Of a stretch of 64,000 bases of DNA, positions 54,771 through 63,119 are shown in pieces. Source of the stretch: Candidatus Fukatsuia endosymbiont of Tuberolachnus salignus (GTDB lineage Bacteria > Pseudomonadota > Gammaproteobacteria > Enterobacterales > Enterobacteriaceae); assembly GCF_964030845.1 (NCBI RefSeq), contig NZ_OZ034983.1, positions 1,612,001-1,676,000 of the forward strand, written 5' to 3'. The stretch's first letter is position 1, and every line of letters starts with the position of its first letter. Made by a program: the position numbers and the translations under genes. The notes under the pieces were generated by a model. It was not told where the DNA came from, did no database searches, and worked only from the letters and a program-made list of their open reading frames with translations.

Positions 54771-55868
54771 TATACCCAAGTGAAATCAAGATGCAGGATT
54801 TAGCGCCTGGCAATTATCGTTTAAGCGAGATACCAGAGAACTTGCCATTTGTGGTAGCTTCACTTCAAAGAAGTTTAAGATATCGTTCTTAAAACTCTGT
54901 TTAGATGGGTAATATCTATTGTTTCGTGTTTGCTCATTCATCACCTTCCACAATCGCTCTATCGGGTTTAGATTCGGGCTATACGGCGGAAGGTAATGAA
55001 GCTGGATATTCAACGTAAGCGCGGCGTCTTGCACAAGCTGTGAACGGTGATAGCCTGCACCCTCGAGGATCACATGTGCCGTTGTCGTGATGGGATAATG
55101 CGCGCGAATGGCAGACAGGAAGTGAACCACATTTTCGCTGTTAATCGTCTCATCATCACGGATTATGGGGTTAGCCACATTCTGGATGTTCAAGGCTCCC
55201 ATGATATTCAACCGCGTTCTGCTCCCGGTGGTCTCTATCGTTTTATCCTGGCCTTTTCGTATCCAGCCGTAGCTTATTTTGGTGGCTTGTGTCGGATGAA
55301 CGGCATCAATAAACAGTATGGGGTCATTACCCGCGGCGTCTTTCAATTCGCTGTAGGTCTTTATAAATTGCTGCTGTTTCTCAACGGCAAATTTATGCGG
55401 AACACCTTTCGGCTTTTTATAGCTAAAGCCATGCTGCTTCAACCCTTTATACAGACCTGATACGGTAAAGGTGATGTTCCAGCGTCCAGCGATATACGCC
55501 ACAATTTGGTGATTGTGGTGGTAGAGCGGCTGGGTGAGATGTTCAACCAGCGACGTGGTCTGTTCCGCATTGAGATAGCCATCGGAGCCGCCATTTTCAG
55601 GCTTGAGCTTGTTGAGTTTATGATAGTCTGTAAGGTGGCGCCGCACCGTGGTTTCATTAATGAGCTGTGAGTGAGCAATCATAGGGGGAGTCCAGCCGTC
55701 TGCGGACAACAAAACACACCGGATCCTGTCACAGACACGGCGGTCATGGCTTTGACGATGTTGGGCTTCGAGGGTAATTTTCTGGTCAGCAGTCAGCTCT
55801 ATTTTCATGGCTATGAGCATGATCCTTATCGACTTCAAAATCAAGCATCTTCATTGATCACGGGTATA
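54771..55868. mobile_element. IS630-family insertion sequence
   Basis: The element is bounded by terminal inverted repeats of about 31 bases: left TATACCC, 10 bases, AAGATGCAGGATTT; right (inverted) TATACCC, 10 bases, AAGATGCTTGATTT. Outer TA dinucleotides fit the TA target duplication of the IS630/Tc1 group. It carries one transposase gene. The left end is 5 bases after nth; the right end abuts a methyltransferase remnant. Confidence 0.85.
54786..55808 (-). CDS. IS630-family transposase
   Basis: The 340-residue product starts at ATG 55808 (MKIELTADQKITLEAQHRQ). An N-terminal helix-turn-helix (DGWTPPMIAHSQLINETTVR, RHL) precedes the DDE domain. The first Asp is in LFIDAVHPTQATKISYGWI, and the last Glu is in LPPYSPNLNPIERLWKVMN. 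At the second catalytic position the protein reads HVILEGAGYHRS, where relatives I know have LDGAGYH or LDNA. This Asp-to-Glu change may inactivate it. Confidence 0.9.
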   Translation of the reverse strand: MKIELTADQKITLEAQHRQSHDRRVCDRIRCVLLSADGWTPPMIAHSQLINETTVRRHLTDYHKLNKLKPENGGSDGYLNAEQTTSLVEHLTQPLYHHNHQIVAYIAGRWNITFTVSGLYKGLKQHGFSYKKPKGVPHKFAVEKQQQFIKTYSELKDAAGNDPILFIDAVHPTQATKISYGWIRKGQDKTIETTGSRTRLNIMGALNIQNVANPIIRDDETINSENVVHFLSAIRAHYPITTTAHVILEGAGYHRSQLVQDAALTLNIQLHYLPPYSPNLNPIERLWKVMNEQTRNNRYYPSKQSFKNDILNFFEVKLPQMASSLVSRLNDNCQALNPAS

Positions 55869-55980
55869 TACGGAAAAATCTATCATTAAACCATCCGTAT
55901 CCACAGCCGAGATCGACAACATTCGGTCCTTCCACCGTAGCGGGTCACATATCAACGATTGTCTGCCACTCCGGTGCGCC
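55869..55980 (-). pseudogene. Remnant of a class I SAM-dependent methyltransferase
   Basis: In one minus-strand frame the sequence reads GAPEWQTIVDM, stop (55947-55945), PATVEGPNVVDLGCGYGWFN, then DRFFRI. VVDLGCGYGWF is SAM-binding motif I, and GAPEW with an (L)P about ten residues later is the usual lead-in of small methyltransferases of this type. The in-frame stop sits where Leu is expected (TTA to TGA). The rest of the gene is cut off by the IS end at 55868 and is not found beyond the IS, where nth lies. Confidence 0.65.
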
Positions 55981-56212
55981 ATATTGATATTTATAACAGG
56001 AACATGACAAGAAATGAACAACTTATTGCCACGATAGTATAACATCACGGAGTTGTACATTAGTATGTGTTATATAATAATCTGCCAGATATCACTATGG
56101 AGAATATTATGGCATTTTAAACAAAACGGACATGACACTTGCTCGACGCTATTGATTCGCGTAAAACTATTGGCAGTAAATTCCCTAACTCAACAGATTT
56201 TCACTGGACACT
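55981..56212. other. Degenerate gap before rnb
   Basis: With the methyltransferase remnant this forms a 344-base stretch without an intact gene. It may include decayed 5' sequence of the methyltransferase and the rnb promoter; TATAATAA at 56072 is -10-like. Nothing else is supported. Confidence 0.5.
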
Positions 56213-57681
56213 ATGTTTCAAAATAACCCGCTGCTGGCGCAGCTTAAAAAGCAATTACATATTCAAACCCCCCGCATTGAAGGGGTGGTTAAAGGTACGG
56301 AAAAAAGCTTTGGCTTCCTTGAAGTTGATGGGCAGAAAAGTTATTTCATCCCTCCACCACAGATGAAAAAAGTTATGCACGGTGACCGCGTGCTTGCCGT
56401 TTTACGTACCGATAAAAATCGTGAAATTGTTGAGCCAGAAAGCTTGGTAGAACCATTTTTATCTCGCTTTGTAGGGCGAATACAAAAAACAGACCAGTGC
56501 TTATTTATTATCCCTGATCATCCACTGTTAAGAGATGCGATACCTTGTAGCAAAGCACCTGAACTCACTCACAATTTCCAGAACGGTGACTGGGCAGTAG
56601 CTGAATGACGATTACAGCAAGTGGCGCTTTGGGTGATGACATCCAATTTTCTGTTGCTTGGATAGAATCAAAAGCCAAACTAGTTTATGACCAGATTTCT
56701 GATTGGTTGGAAAATCGGGGTGACTGGCAACCACAAAATAGCGAAATTACAGCACAGATCACACTGTTACAACGCGTCTGTAATGCACGTGATAAGTGGC
56801 GTCGACAACATGCTTTGGTGTTTAAAGATCACCCTGACTACCGTTTTTCACTGGGTGAAAAAGGTGAGGTATTGGACATCATCGTTGAGCAACGTCGTAT
56901 TGCCAACCGCATTGTTGAAGAGTGCATGATTGCTGCCAACATTTGTGCAGCAATCATGCTCCGCGCCGAGCTTGGTTTTGGTATCTATAATGTGCATGCT
57001 GGCTTTGATCCAGTCATGGTTGAACAAGTAAGCAATGTACTTAAAACTTACGACATTGATACTGATCCCAAAGCTCTATTGACCCTGGAAGGTTTCTGCC
57101 AATTACGTCGTCATCTAGATACCTTACCGACACCGTTCCTTGATGGTCGTATCCGCCGTTTTCAGACCTTCGCAGAAATTAGTACTCAACTCAGCCCACA
57201 TTTCGGATTAGGTCTGGAAGCTTATGCAACCTGGACTTCGCCAATCCGTAAATATGGTGATATGGTTAATCATCGTCTGTTAAAAGCGATTATCAATCGT
57301 CAGCAGGTAAATAAGCCACAAGATGAGATCGGTATTCAATTGGCAGAACGCCGTCGTTTGAACCGAATGGCGGAACGTGATGTAGGAGATTGGCTGTATG
57401 CTCGTTATTTGCAACCACTGGCCGGTACTGATAGACGGTTTTCTGCTGAGATTATTGACGTCACACGTGGGGGGGTGCGGGTACGTTTATTGGAAAACGG
57501 AGCAATGGCTTTTATTCCAGGATCATTCATTCATGCGGTACGCGACGAGTTGACTTGTAGCCAAGAAGCCGGAAGCGTCCAAATCAAAGGAAAAACGATT
57601 TTCCGCCAAAATGATAATATTGAAGTACAGCTTGTTGAAGTACGAATGGGAAGCCGTAATGTGATTGCACGTCCTATTTAA
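56213..57681 (+). pseudogene. rnb: Ribonuclease II with internal deletion
   Basis: The first piece (56213-56608) matches RNase II residues 1 to about 131 (MFQNNPLLAQLKKQLH to GDWAVAE) and then stops. A second frame, overlapping by 4 bases (from 56605), resumes at about E. coli residue 300 (MTITASGALGDDIQFSV) and runs to the C-terminus (NVIARPI). About 168 codons are lost, including the first half of the RNB domain with the catalytic Asp cluster (STEDMDDA in E. coli). The junction lies at a shared ATG. Even if both pieces were translated, no RNase II activity is expected. Confidence 0.93.
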
Positions 57682-57773
57682 ATTATCTGAAAAGTAAGGC
57701 ACAGTCGCTGAGTTTTATGGAAATTGGTAATAGCGGTCAGCAGGTTGCCAATTTCTTGATTATTCCTGGTACA

Positions 57774-57801
57774 ATTTAACATAATATACATTATACGAAT
57801 T
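57774..57801 (-). other. dif: dif-like XerC/XerD recombination site
   Basis: On the plus strand: ATTTAACATAA, TATACA, TTATACGAATT. The first 11 bases equal the E. coli XerD arm and the 6-base centre equals that of E. coli dif in the same orientation. The other arm matches the XerC arm in 7 of 11 positions. It lies between the rnb remnant and the toxin-antitoxin pair, and a filamentous prophage follows. It may be chromosomal dif or a prophage attachment junction at dif. Confidence 0.85.
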
Positions 57802-57868
57802 AACGGAGTTTTGGTGTATTCTAGTGTCTGTCCTTGTCTGTATGTATAATCGAAAGTATGGGGAAATT

Positions 57869-58093
57869 ATGTTAGCTATCCAACTGCCTATTGAAATCGA
57901 AGACCGATTAGACCACCTTGCCGAAATGACTGGCAAAACAAAGAGATTTTACGTAGAAGAAGCTGTTCTGACTCATCTTGAAGATCTCGAAGATTATTAT
58001 CAAGCTGCGGAAGTATCAGCACGAGTAAAACAAGGTAAAGAACAAGTTTATAGCGTCCAAGATGTAAGGAATGCACTTGGTCTGGAAGATTAA
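57869..58093 (+). CDS. relB: RelB/DinJ-type ribbon-helix-helix antitoxin
   Basis: The 74-residue product starts at ATG 57869, with GGGGAA just upstream, and begins MLAIQLPIEIEDRLDHLAEM. A short beta strand then two helices form the ribbon-helix-helix DNA-binding part; the acidic C-terminal half would wrap the toxin. It overlaps the toxin gene by 23 bases. Such pairs usually autorepress their promoter, which here overlaps or adjoins the dif-like site. Confidence 0.85.
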   Translation: MLAIQLPIEIEDRLDHLAEMTGKTKRFYVEEAVLTHLEDLEDYYQAAEVSARVKQGKEQVYSVQDVRNALGLED

Positions 58094-58358
58094 TTATACC
58101 GAAAAAGCGCTCAGATCCTTGCGTAAAATGGATAAGCACAATGCCCGCCGCATCGTTGATTACCTCAATAAGCGCATAGCTCCACATGAAAATCCGAGGC
58201 TATTAGGTAAACAGCTTAAAGGTTCCCTTGGAGATTTTTGGCGTTATCGAATGGGTGATTATCGTATATTATGCGAAATCCATGATGATGAATTGGTGAT
58301 CCTCGCGGCAACCATAGGTCATCGCCGAGAAGTTTATGACTTAATATCCCCCAAATAA
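58071..58358 (+). CDS. relE: RelE/ParE-family toxin
   Basis: The 95-residue basic protein has segments WKINYTEKALRSLRKMDKHN, GDFWRYRMGDYRILCEI and ATIGHRREVYDL, typical of RelE-type toxins that cut mRNA on the ribosome. The conserved Arg residues in YRMGDYRIL and the C-terminal HRREVY are present. ATG 58071 lies inside the antitoxin gene; a TTG at 58077 is an alternative. It appears intact. Confidence 0.87.
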   Translation: MHLVWKINYTEKALRSLRKMDKHNARRIVDYLNKRIAPHENPRLLGKQLKGSLGDFWRYRMGDYRILCEIHDDELVILAATIGHRREVYDLISPK

Positions 58359-58410
58359 TCGTATGAAAGTTCTGCCCTGACGCGCCTAACGGCTTGTCCA
58401 ACCCTTTACA

Positions 58411-58430
58411 CCAACAAGAAACCTTGTTGG
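58411..58430. terminator. Small hairpin after the toxin-antitoxin pair
   Basis: CCAACAAG and CTTGTTGG form a perfect 8-base stem with a 4-base loop, 52 bases after the relE-type gene and 65 bases before the end of the convergent regulator gene. No T run follows. Confidence 0.4.
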
Positions 58431-58494
58431 CGCTCAGCGTTTTCATTTTGCTACCAAGTGCTGGCAATTTTTTCGTGTTCAAAATCTGTCATTA

Positions 58495-58785
58495 TTATGC
58501 TCCGTCGCCATTAAAACACCTTCGTTGTCTGCCTCCTTTCAATACAAACAACACCAGGCGAACATGAAATACGGTCAGCAACCCCGTCAATGAACAGGAT
58601 TCAAATTTAATCTTGGCTTCCGCTATCGTCTGTTTAACGACTTTATACGAAATTGAACGTAACACCGCGATCTCTTTTTGGGACACGCCGAGAGAAAAAA
58701 GCATCGCAGTTTCAAACTGAACCGGCGTTAACTCAGGAAACAAGTTGCGTAATTCAGGATATTGGGTAGGATCAAAAACAGCCAT
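58495..58785 (-). CDS. Small LuxR-type helix-turn-helix protein
   Basis: The 96-residue product starts at ATG 58785 (MAVFDPTQYPELRNLFPELT). LTPVQFETAMLFSLGVSQKE, then IAVLRSISYKVVKQTIAEAK, has the layout of a LuxR/GerE four-helix DNA-binding domain: LT opening, G-S-QKEIA turn and recognition helix. There is no receiver or ligand domain. It lies at the downstream end of the filamentous prophage, on the same strand, and may regulate phage or host genes. Confidence 0.7.
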   Translation of the reverse strand: MAVFDPTQYPELRNLFPELTPVQFETAMLFSLGVSQKEIAVLRSISYKVVKQTIAEAKIKFESCSLTGLLTVFHVRLVLFVLKGGRQRRCFNGDGA

Positions 58786-58853
58786 AATCAAAGCCTCATT
58801 TTGGTTGCGGTCAGCTGCATGATCGGATTCACAGTCCGGTTATGCAGCGCTCA

Positions 58854-58881
58854 ATTGTACATAATACATAACATGATTTCA
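58854..58881 (-). other. Second, weaker Xer-like site beside the phage module
   Basis: ATTGTACATAA matches the XerD arm in 9 of 11 positions, followed by TACATA and ACATGATTTCA; the last arm is poorly conserved, as in several phage attachment sites. It lies in the gap between the regulator and the secretin gene, where inoviruses carry their intergenic region. Confidence 0.35.
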
Positions 58882-58917
58882 CATTGCCTTACTACTTGCA
58901 TGCCTGCCGATCTTTCA

Positions 58918-58959
58918 CGGCGGGCGTGCTCCTCGCCACGCTGCGGGGCCTGCCCGCCG
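58918..58959. repeat. GC-rich inverted repeat downstream of the phage secretin gene
   Basis: CGGCGGGC and GCCCGCCG form an 8-base stem around a 26-base GC-rich loop, in otherwise AT-rich surroundings and 6 bases after the secretin gene. It may be a terminator or part of the phage intergenic region (origin or packaging hairpin). Confidence 0.5.
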
Positions 58960-58964
58960 CGCAG

Positions 58965-60062
58965 TTATCGTCTGACCTTTCTGATCTGTAACACTACCAG
59001 AATATCGGTCTTGTTCTGTTCACTGGAGACACCGGTTAACCAGCCTTGCGGTAAAAAACTGAATCCGGTATCTGCCCTGGTCGATTTTGATTCCGCCAAC
59101 CCACCCAGCAAAATAATATCGCCATCAGCCACGGAAACCTGGGTTGTCACTTGACGTTTAGTTAATGTCGGGCTGTTATTGACACCGGTAGCGGTTTTCA
59201 CAAAATCAGAGAGTTGCTGATCAATGGCAAGATCGATCACATCGGCACGAATAGCCGGTTTGACCTGCAATATCACCCCACTGGAACGGTACTCCACCGA
59301 TTGTACTGGACGATTATCAGCATAGCTGACCTTACCGAGTACTGGAACATCTGCACCCACAGAAAATGAAGCCTGTGCACCATTTTTCACCCGTAATCGG
59401 GGTGAACTGACCACATGAAAACGGCTGTCAGTACGAAACAGCTCATACAGCGCATCGAGTGAACCGGTATTGATACGAATAAAATTATCAAAGCCCGCTG
59501 CCTGCCCTACCTGAAGATCCAGTTTACCGGACAGTAATTTTGCCGCCAGTGCCAAACCTGACCCGTTACGCTCACGGGTTTGCACCTCAAACACATAGGC
59601 GGCGACAGTCACTTCTTCCGCAGCGGTGTCAGTTAACGGCAGGACTGCCTGTAAACGACGCACATCCGCTTGAGTACCGTAATAAACCAGTACATCACCA
59701 CTGCGGTTGATAAAATCAGAGGCCGTCCCTGCAATCGCGGTGTCCTCCGCCCGGTTTCCAGACGGCAACAGCGCATGACGCGCATTGAATTTTCCTGAAT
59801 GTACAGCAATATTCATGTTTTTTAGATAACGCAGAATAAAAGCACGTTCATCACTGTCCGGCGTGATACGGAACGTCACCACCCTTTTATCTTCCGCCAG
59901 TTCAGGCGATAGCATAAACGGTTTATCAAAGACATGAACATACAATAAATTTAATGCCTGTGATAACGGTACCGCATTGAGTTCAAAGGCAATGCCTTTT
60001 GCCTGCCCCGGCGTTGTACTCAGACACAACAGTAAAAGCAACCCTGCCGCTGCATTTTTCAT
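58965..60062 (-). CDS. Filamentous phage secretin (pIV-like)
   Basis: This outer-membrane channel exports phage. The 365-residue product has a signal peptide (MKNAAAGLLLLLCLSTTPGQ), N-terminal secretin domains (about 25-190) and a C-terminal secretin barrel (SSGVILQVKPAIRADVIDLA, QVTTQVSVADGDIILLGGL). This matches pIV of Ff phages and GspD-like secretins. It overlaps the Zot gene by 4 bases and lies last in the structural module, as gene IV does in M13. It appears intact. Confidence 0.9.
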   Translation of the reverse strand: MKNAAAGLLLLLCLSTTPGQAKGIAFELNAVPLSQALNLLYVHVFDKPFMLSPELAEDKRVVTFRITPDSDERAFILRYLKNMNIAVHSGKFNARHALLPSGNRAEDTAIAGTASDFINRSGDVLVYYGTQADVRRLQAVLPLTDTAAEEVTVAAYVFEVQTRERNGSGLALAAKLLSGKLDLQVGQAAGFDNFIRINTGSLDALYELFRTDSRFHVVSSPRLRVKNGAQASFSVGADVPVLGKVSYADNRPVQSVEYRSSGVILQVKPAIRADVIDLAIDQQLSDFVKTATGVNNSPTLTKRQVTTQVSVADGDIILLGGLAESKSTRADTGFSFLPQGWLTGVSSEQNKTDILVVLQIRKVRR

Positions 60063-61120
60063 TTTATCCCTCCTGACCAGACCGTTACCCGCTCACCGTC
60101 AATCGTTCCGGTCATCATGACCCCCTCAAAAGCAAACTGAGAGACAGGTTCGGCGCGTAAACGTCCGGCGTTATCAGCCAGTACTACCCAGATCTGCCCT
60201 TTTTTTGCCAGCTTGCCTGCCACGCGCCAACGAGCAGAAATAGCGGGTTTTTCAGGCGACGCAGGTACAACATGAAGTGACGTTGTCACTATGGGTGACG
60301 GGTTAACCGGTACTGACCGCATGGCCGGTTTATCTGAGGAAGCCTCTGAAGAAGCATACTGCGTGAAGAAATACACCAAAAACGTGACTGACACTCCTGC
60401 CAGTAACAGCATACCGATGACCACCCACCCTAGCCGTGCAGATGAAAACACATTCTGACGCTTATCCACGGTCAGTTCAGTGCCCTTCCCTCCTTCATAG
60501 GAGTGATAAAGCGCAAATATCGCCTTATCATAAGCACACTGATAAGACGTAGTACGGGTCGACTTGAACAGCCTGATACCGGTAAACACATCGACACGGT
60601 AACGGGTTCTCAGCCCCAATGCCAGCAATTTTTGCATACGGTACGTGGTTTCAATGCGATCTTTAATAAAACGGGGTAAATTCGTTACCGACTGATTGAT
60701 CACTACCAAATCACAGCAAACCCCGGTTCTTTCATTGGTAAAATGCCGATGTTCAGCAATAAAAGACTGATGCTGCACCGGGATTTTTTTCTCCGTCGGC
60801 CAGATACGCCAAGCTTCATCAATACAAATCAAATCGCCTGACTGGCAAAATGTGTTACCACAGAGTGCGGCTTGTGCTGTTTTATAAGGAAAAAATGTCT
60901 CCTGCTGAACCTGTTCATTTTCAACGTAAATAATGTGACCCAGCGACGTCCGATCCGCTTTTTTAACACTGACACAATAATCAGCAATTTTATCGACACT
61001 GATACCGTAAATATTGGTCACTACCCGTCGTCCCGCCAGACAGGCGGGAATGATCACGCTGGCAACCACTTCATAAGATTTACCGCTACCCGGTACCCCG
61101 ACATACGCTGAAATCGCCAT
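60059..61120 (-). CDS. zot: Zonular occludens toxin-like assembly ATPase (pI)
   Basis: This inner-membrane ATPase assembles filamentous phage. Its 353 residues have Walker A in YVGVPGSGKSYEVV at the N-terminus, a Walker B-like DLICIDEAWRIWP, a membrane span at about 231-255 (LGWVVIGMLLLAGVSVTFLV) and a periplasmic tail. In Vibrio CTX phage the homologue's tail gave the Zot name; toxicity is not implied here. It starts 3 bases after the pVI-like stop. Confidence 0.92.
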   Translation of the reverse strand: MAISAYVGVPGSGKSYEVVASVIIPACLAGRRVVTNIYGISVDKIADYCVSVKKADRTSLGHIIYVENEQVQQETFFPYKTAQAALCGNTFCQSGDLICIDEAWRIWPTEKKIPVQHQSFIAEHRHFTNERTGVCCDLVVINQSVTNLPRFIKDRIETTYRMQKLLALGLRTRYRVDVFTGIRLFKSTRTTSYQCAYDKAIFALYHSYEGGKGTELTVDKRQNVFSSARLGWVVIGMLLLAGVSVTFLVYFFTQYASSEASSDKPAMRSVPVNPSPIVTTSLHVVPASPEKPAISARWRVAGKLAKKGQIWVVLADNAGRLRAEPVSQFAFEGVMMTGTIDGERVTVWSGGIK

Positions 61121-61123
61121 AAC

Positions 61124-61411
61124 TTAGCCAATCACCGGAATACGGCGAATAATAAAACGCGTCAACATGGCAGACAGCACCATACCCATTCCTTGCGGCA
61201 CCAGAAATAAATTAAGAAAATACCAGGCGCTATCCGGAAGTGCAGTAAACAACGACGGCAACTCGGTCGATTGCGGCAACCACTGCGCCATTTCCTTTAC
61301 CAGTTCCTGTACCACAAAAAACAGGGCAAAAAAGACGATAAATTTAATGACCAGGGTACGAAAAATAAACCCTAATAGCGCATTCAATGCTGACGTGACT
61401 AAACCAAACAT
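61124..61411 (-). CDS. Minor coat protein pVI-like (DUF2523-type)
   Basis: The 95-residue hydrophobic protein has about three membrane spans (GFIFRTLVIKFIVFFALFFV, SAWYFLNLFLVPQGMGMVLS). Position between pIII and Zot, size and hydrophobicity match M13 pVI, which caps the virion together with pIII. Confidence 0.8.
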   Translation of the reverse strand: MFGLVTSALNALLGFIFRTLVIKFIVFFALFFVVQELVKEMAQWLPQSTELPSLFTALPDSAWYFLNLFLVPQGMGMVLSAMLTRFIIRRIPVIG

Positions 61412-61421
61412 ACCGTTTCTC

Positions 61422-63119
61422 CTAGGCGCTCAACACCAACCGCAACGATAAAAATGCCCAGATAATCCCCGCGAATAAAGCAAAAAGCGCCCTGTTCTTC
61501 TCCAGTAATTCACAATGGCTGTTCATCACATGATGGCGTTCAAAAGCATCAAATTCAGCGACAGGACAAGCCACATTGCGGACAGGCAAGGTGAAATTTT
61601 TGATAAAAGGAAACAGCGTCAATAAAGGGGCAAGGATCTGTTTACCATCAGGCGGGTTATCCAGTGAGGGTGAATCGATGCCAGGATGTGCCGTATCACT
61701 ATGCTGTGCCGGTGAAACCGGCGGCGCATAAGGTTCAATTGCATGATCGGGTTGCGGAAAAAAATCAGGGTCTTCTGAAGGAAATGGCCTGACATCGCCA
61801 CTCAAAGAAGGGTGTGAAGCAGGCGGCGGAAAATAATTGATCTGCTGATAAAGCATCCCTTTGGTCAGTGGTACAGCCGCTTCATTCGCTGCCTGCTGAA
61901 TTTCTTCAGCCGTCACAGGGTTTGAGGTTGAAAAAGGAATACCCTGATAATCGGCGCTGGAAGCCGCCTGTATTAAGGTATTATTCACCATATTGGCCGC
62001 AAGAGACGGGGCTAAAGGTTCCTGAATTTTATCAGGATCTATCTGATGTACATAATCAAGCAAAACACGAGGAGCAATAGATTTTTCATAATTCGGTGTC
62101 AGGGATAAATTTCCAATTATATGATTACTTTGACTTACACGCTTTTCAAATTTATCAGACTGCTCATTATAATAGATTTCATAATACTTATAGGCCACGT
62201 TAACACGGGGAAGAGAAGGATAACCAGAAAAAGACACCCCTTCATCATCATAATTCGTCACAGAAAAAGAGATAATATCTTTAGATGCATAAGAGATCTT
62301 GTCCTGTTTTACTCTGTTATAAAAAACACAGGCGGCCAATGCGGTCAAATCATTACTTGAAAATTGAAAATCTGCGGTAAATTTATAATTATTAGTATCG
62401 GAATAATTGCGGCCAATATGAATATCAGCAGTACAAGGAGAATGATTAATATCATAAACTGGAGAAGGTAAAAACTTAAAGGGTTCTACTTTATCAGGAA
62501 CAATAACAAATAAAGGTTTATGGGGTACAGCATTAAGGGTAACAATAGAGCCCTTATGATCAATAACAGAAGAACCATCAGGCATCTTTAAATAAAAATA
62601 ACCATTATCGGCAAACTGACCCGAAGTAGTCGTCTGGATTTTTTCATTTTCCCCTTCCAGTTTCACTGCCAAATCAGAAGTATTCAGCAATCCCTTATTT
62701 AAAGCGAGTTCACCCCATGTACGATTGTGCAGACTTTCATTCAACCCCTGATTGACTACGGCATCAGGCGCTGATCCCTCTTCTGATAAAAACGCGGAAA
62801 GAGTAGCCTCAAGGGCTAAGCCTACCGCCATTGCCTGCGGTGTTCCACGCAAACCGGCAGTCAGGGCTCTTTTACTGAAAATACGTGACATTATTTTACC
62901 GAACCCAGACTGCTCCGCCGCCGCCGTTGCCGCATTAACCCGAAAATGGGTGTCATTAGCCGCCTGAACCGGTTTGCCAAAATGCGGGTCATTCGCGGCA
63001 TGGACAGGTGGAACCGGTACCGGCCTCGATGCCGGTAATGCCTGAGCGGATAGCGTCAATGGAAAAAACAGAACCAACAGTATTACCCCTGCAAACCCTG
63101 AATCACTGCCCATGCGCAT
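61422..63119 (-). CDS. Phage adsorption protein (pIII/TspB-like)
   Basis: The 565-residue product starts at ATG 63119 (MRMGSDSGFAG), inside the preceding 32-residue gene. A signal peptide ends near LSAQA. A long variable region and a Pro-rich stretch (about 430-490: FPPPASHPSL, PPVSPAQHSDTAHPG) precede a Cys-containing C-terminal domain and a membrane anchor (FALFAGIIWAFLSLRLVLSA), as in pIII/TspB proteins. The variable part should set which pilus or receptor the phage uses. Confidence 0.8.
   Translation of the reverse strand: MRMGSDSGFAGVILLVLFFPLTLSAQALPASRPVPVPPVHAANDPHFGKPVQAANDTHFRVNAATAAAEQSGFGKIMSRIFSKRALTAGLRGTPQAMAVGLALEATLSAFLSEEGSAPDAVVNQGLNESLHNRTWGELALNKGLLNTSDLAVKLEGENEKIQTTTSGQFADNGYFYLKMPDGSSVIDHKGSIVTLNAVPHKPLFVIVPDKVEPFKFLPSPVYDINHSPCTADIHIGRNYSDTNNYKFTADFQFSSNDLTALAACVFYNRVKQDKISYASKDIISFSVTNYDDEGVSFSGYPSLPRVNVAYKYYEIYYNEQSDKFEKRVSQSNHIIGNLSLTPNYEKSIAPRVLLDYVHQIDPDKIQEPLAPSLAANMVNNTLIQAASSADYQGIPFSTSNPVTAEEIQQAANEAAVPLTKGMLYQQINYFPPPASHPSLSGDVRPFPSEDPDFFPQPDHAIEPYAPPVSPAQHSDTAHPGIDSPSLDNPPDGKQILAPLLTLFPFIKNFTLPVRNVACPVAEFDAFERHHVMNSHCELLEKNRALFALFAGIIWAFLSLRLVLSA

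Noticed and set aside
55851..56060. 69-codon minus-strand frame beside the IS
   Set aside because: It reads the methyltransferase remnant in the wrong frame and runs into the IS end.
56139..56366. 75-codon plus-strand frame before rnb
   Set aside because: It overlaps the conserved start of rnb in another frame and has no homologue-like features.
58371..58440. attC-like look of GCCTAACGG followed by a hairpin
   Set aside because: No matching inverse core (GTTAGGC) at a suitable distance and no integrase; not an integron cassette site.
58861..58965. CRISPR-like repeats
   Set aside because: No regularly spaced repeats were seen here or anywhere else in the window.
60059..61120. Zot as a toxin acting on host epithelium
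   Set aside because: The gene is the phage assembly ATPase in a complete coat module; the toxin name comes from the Vibrio homologue and is not supported here.
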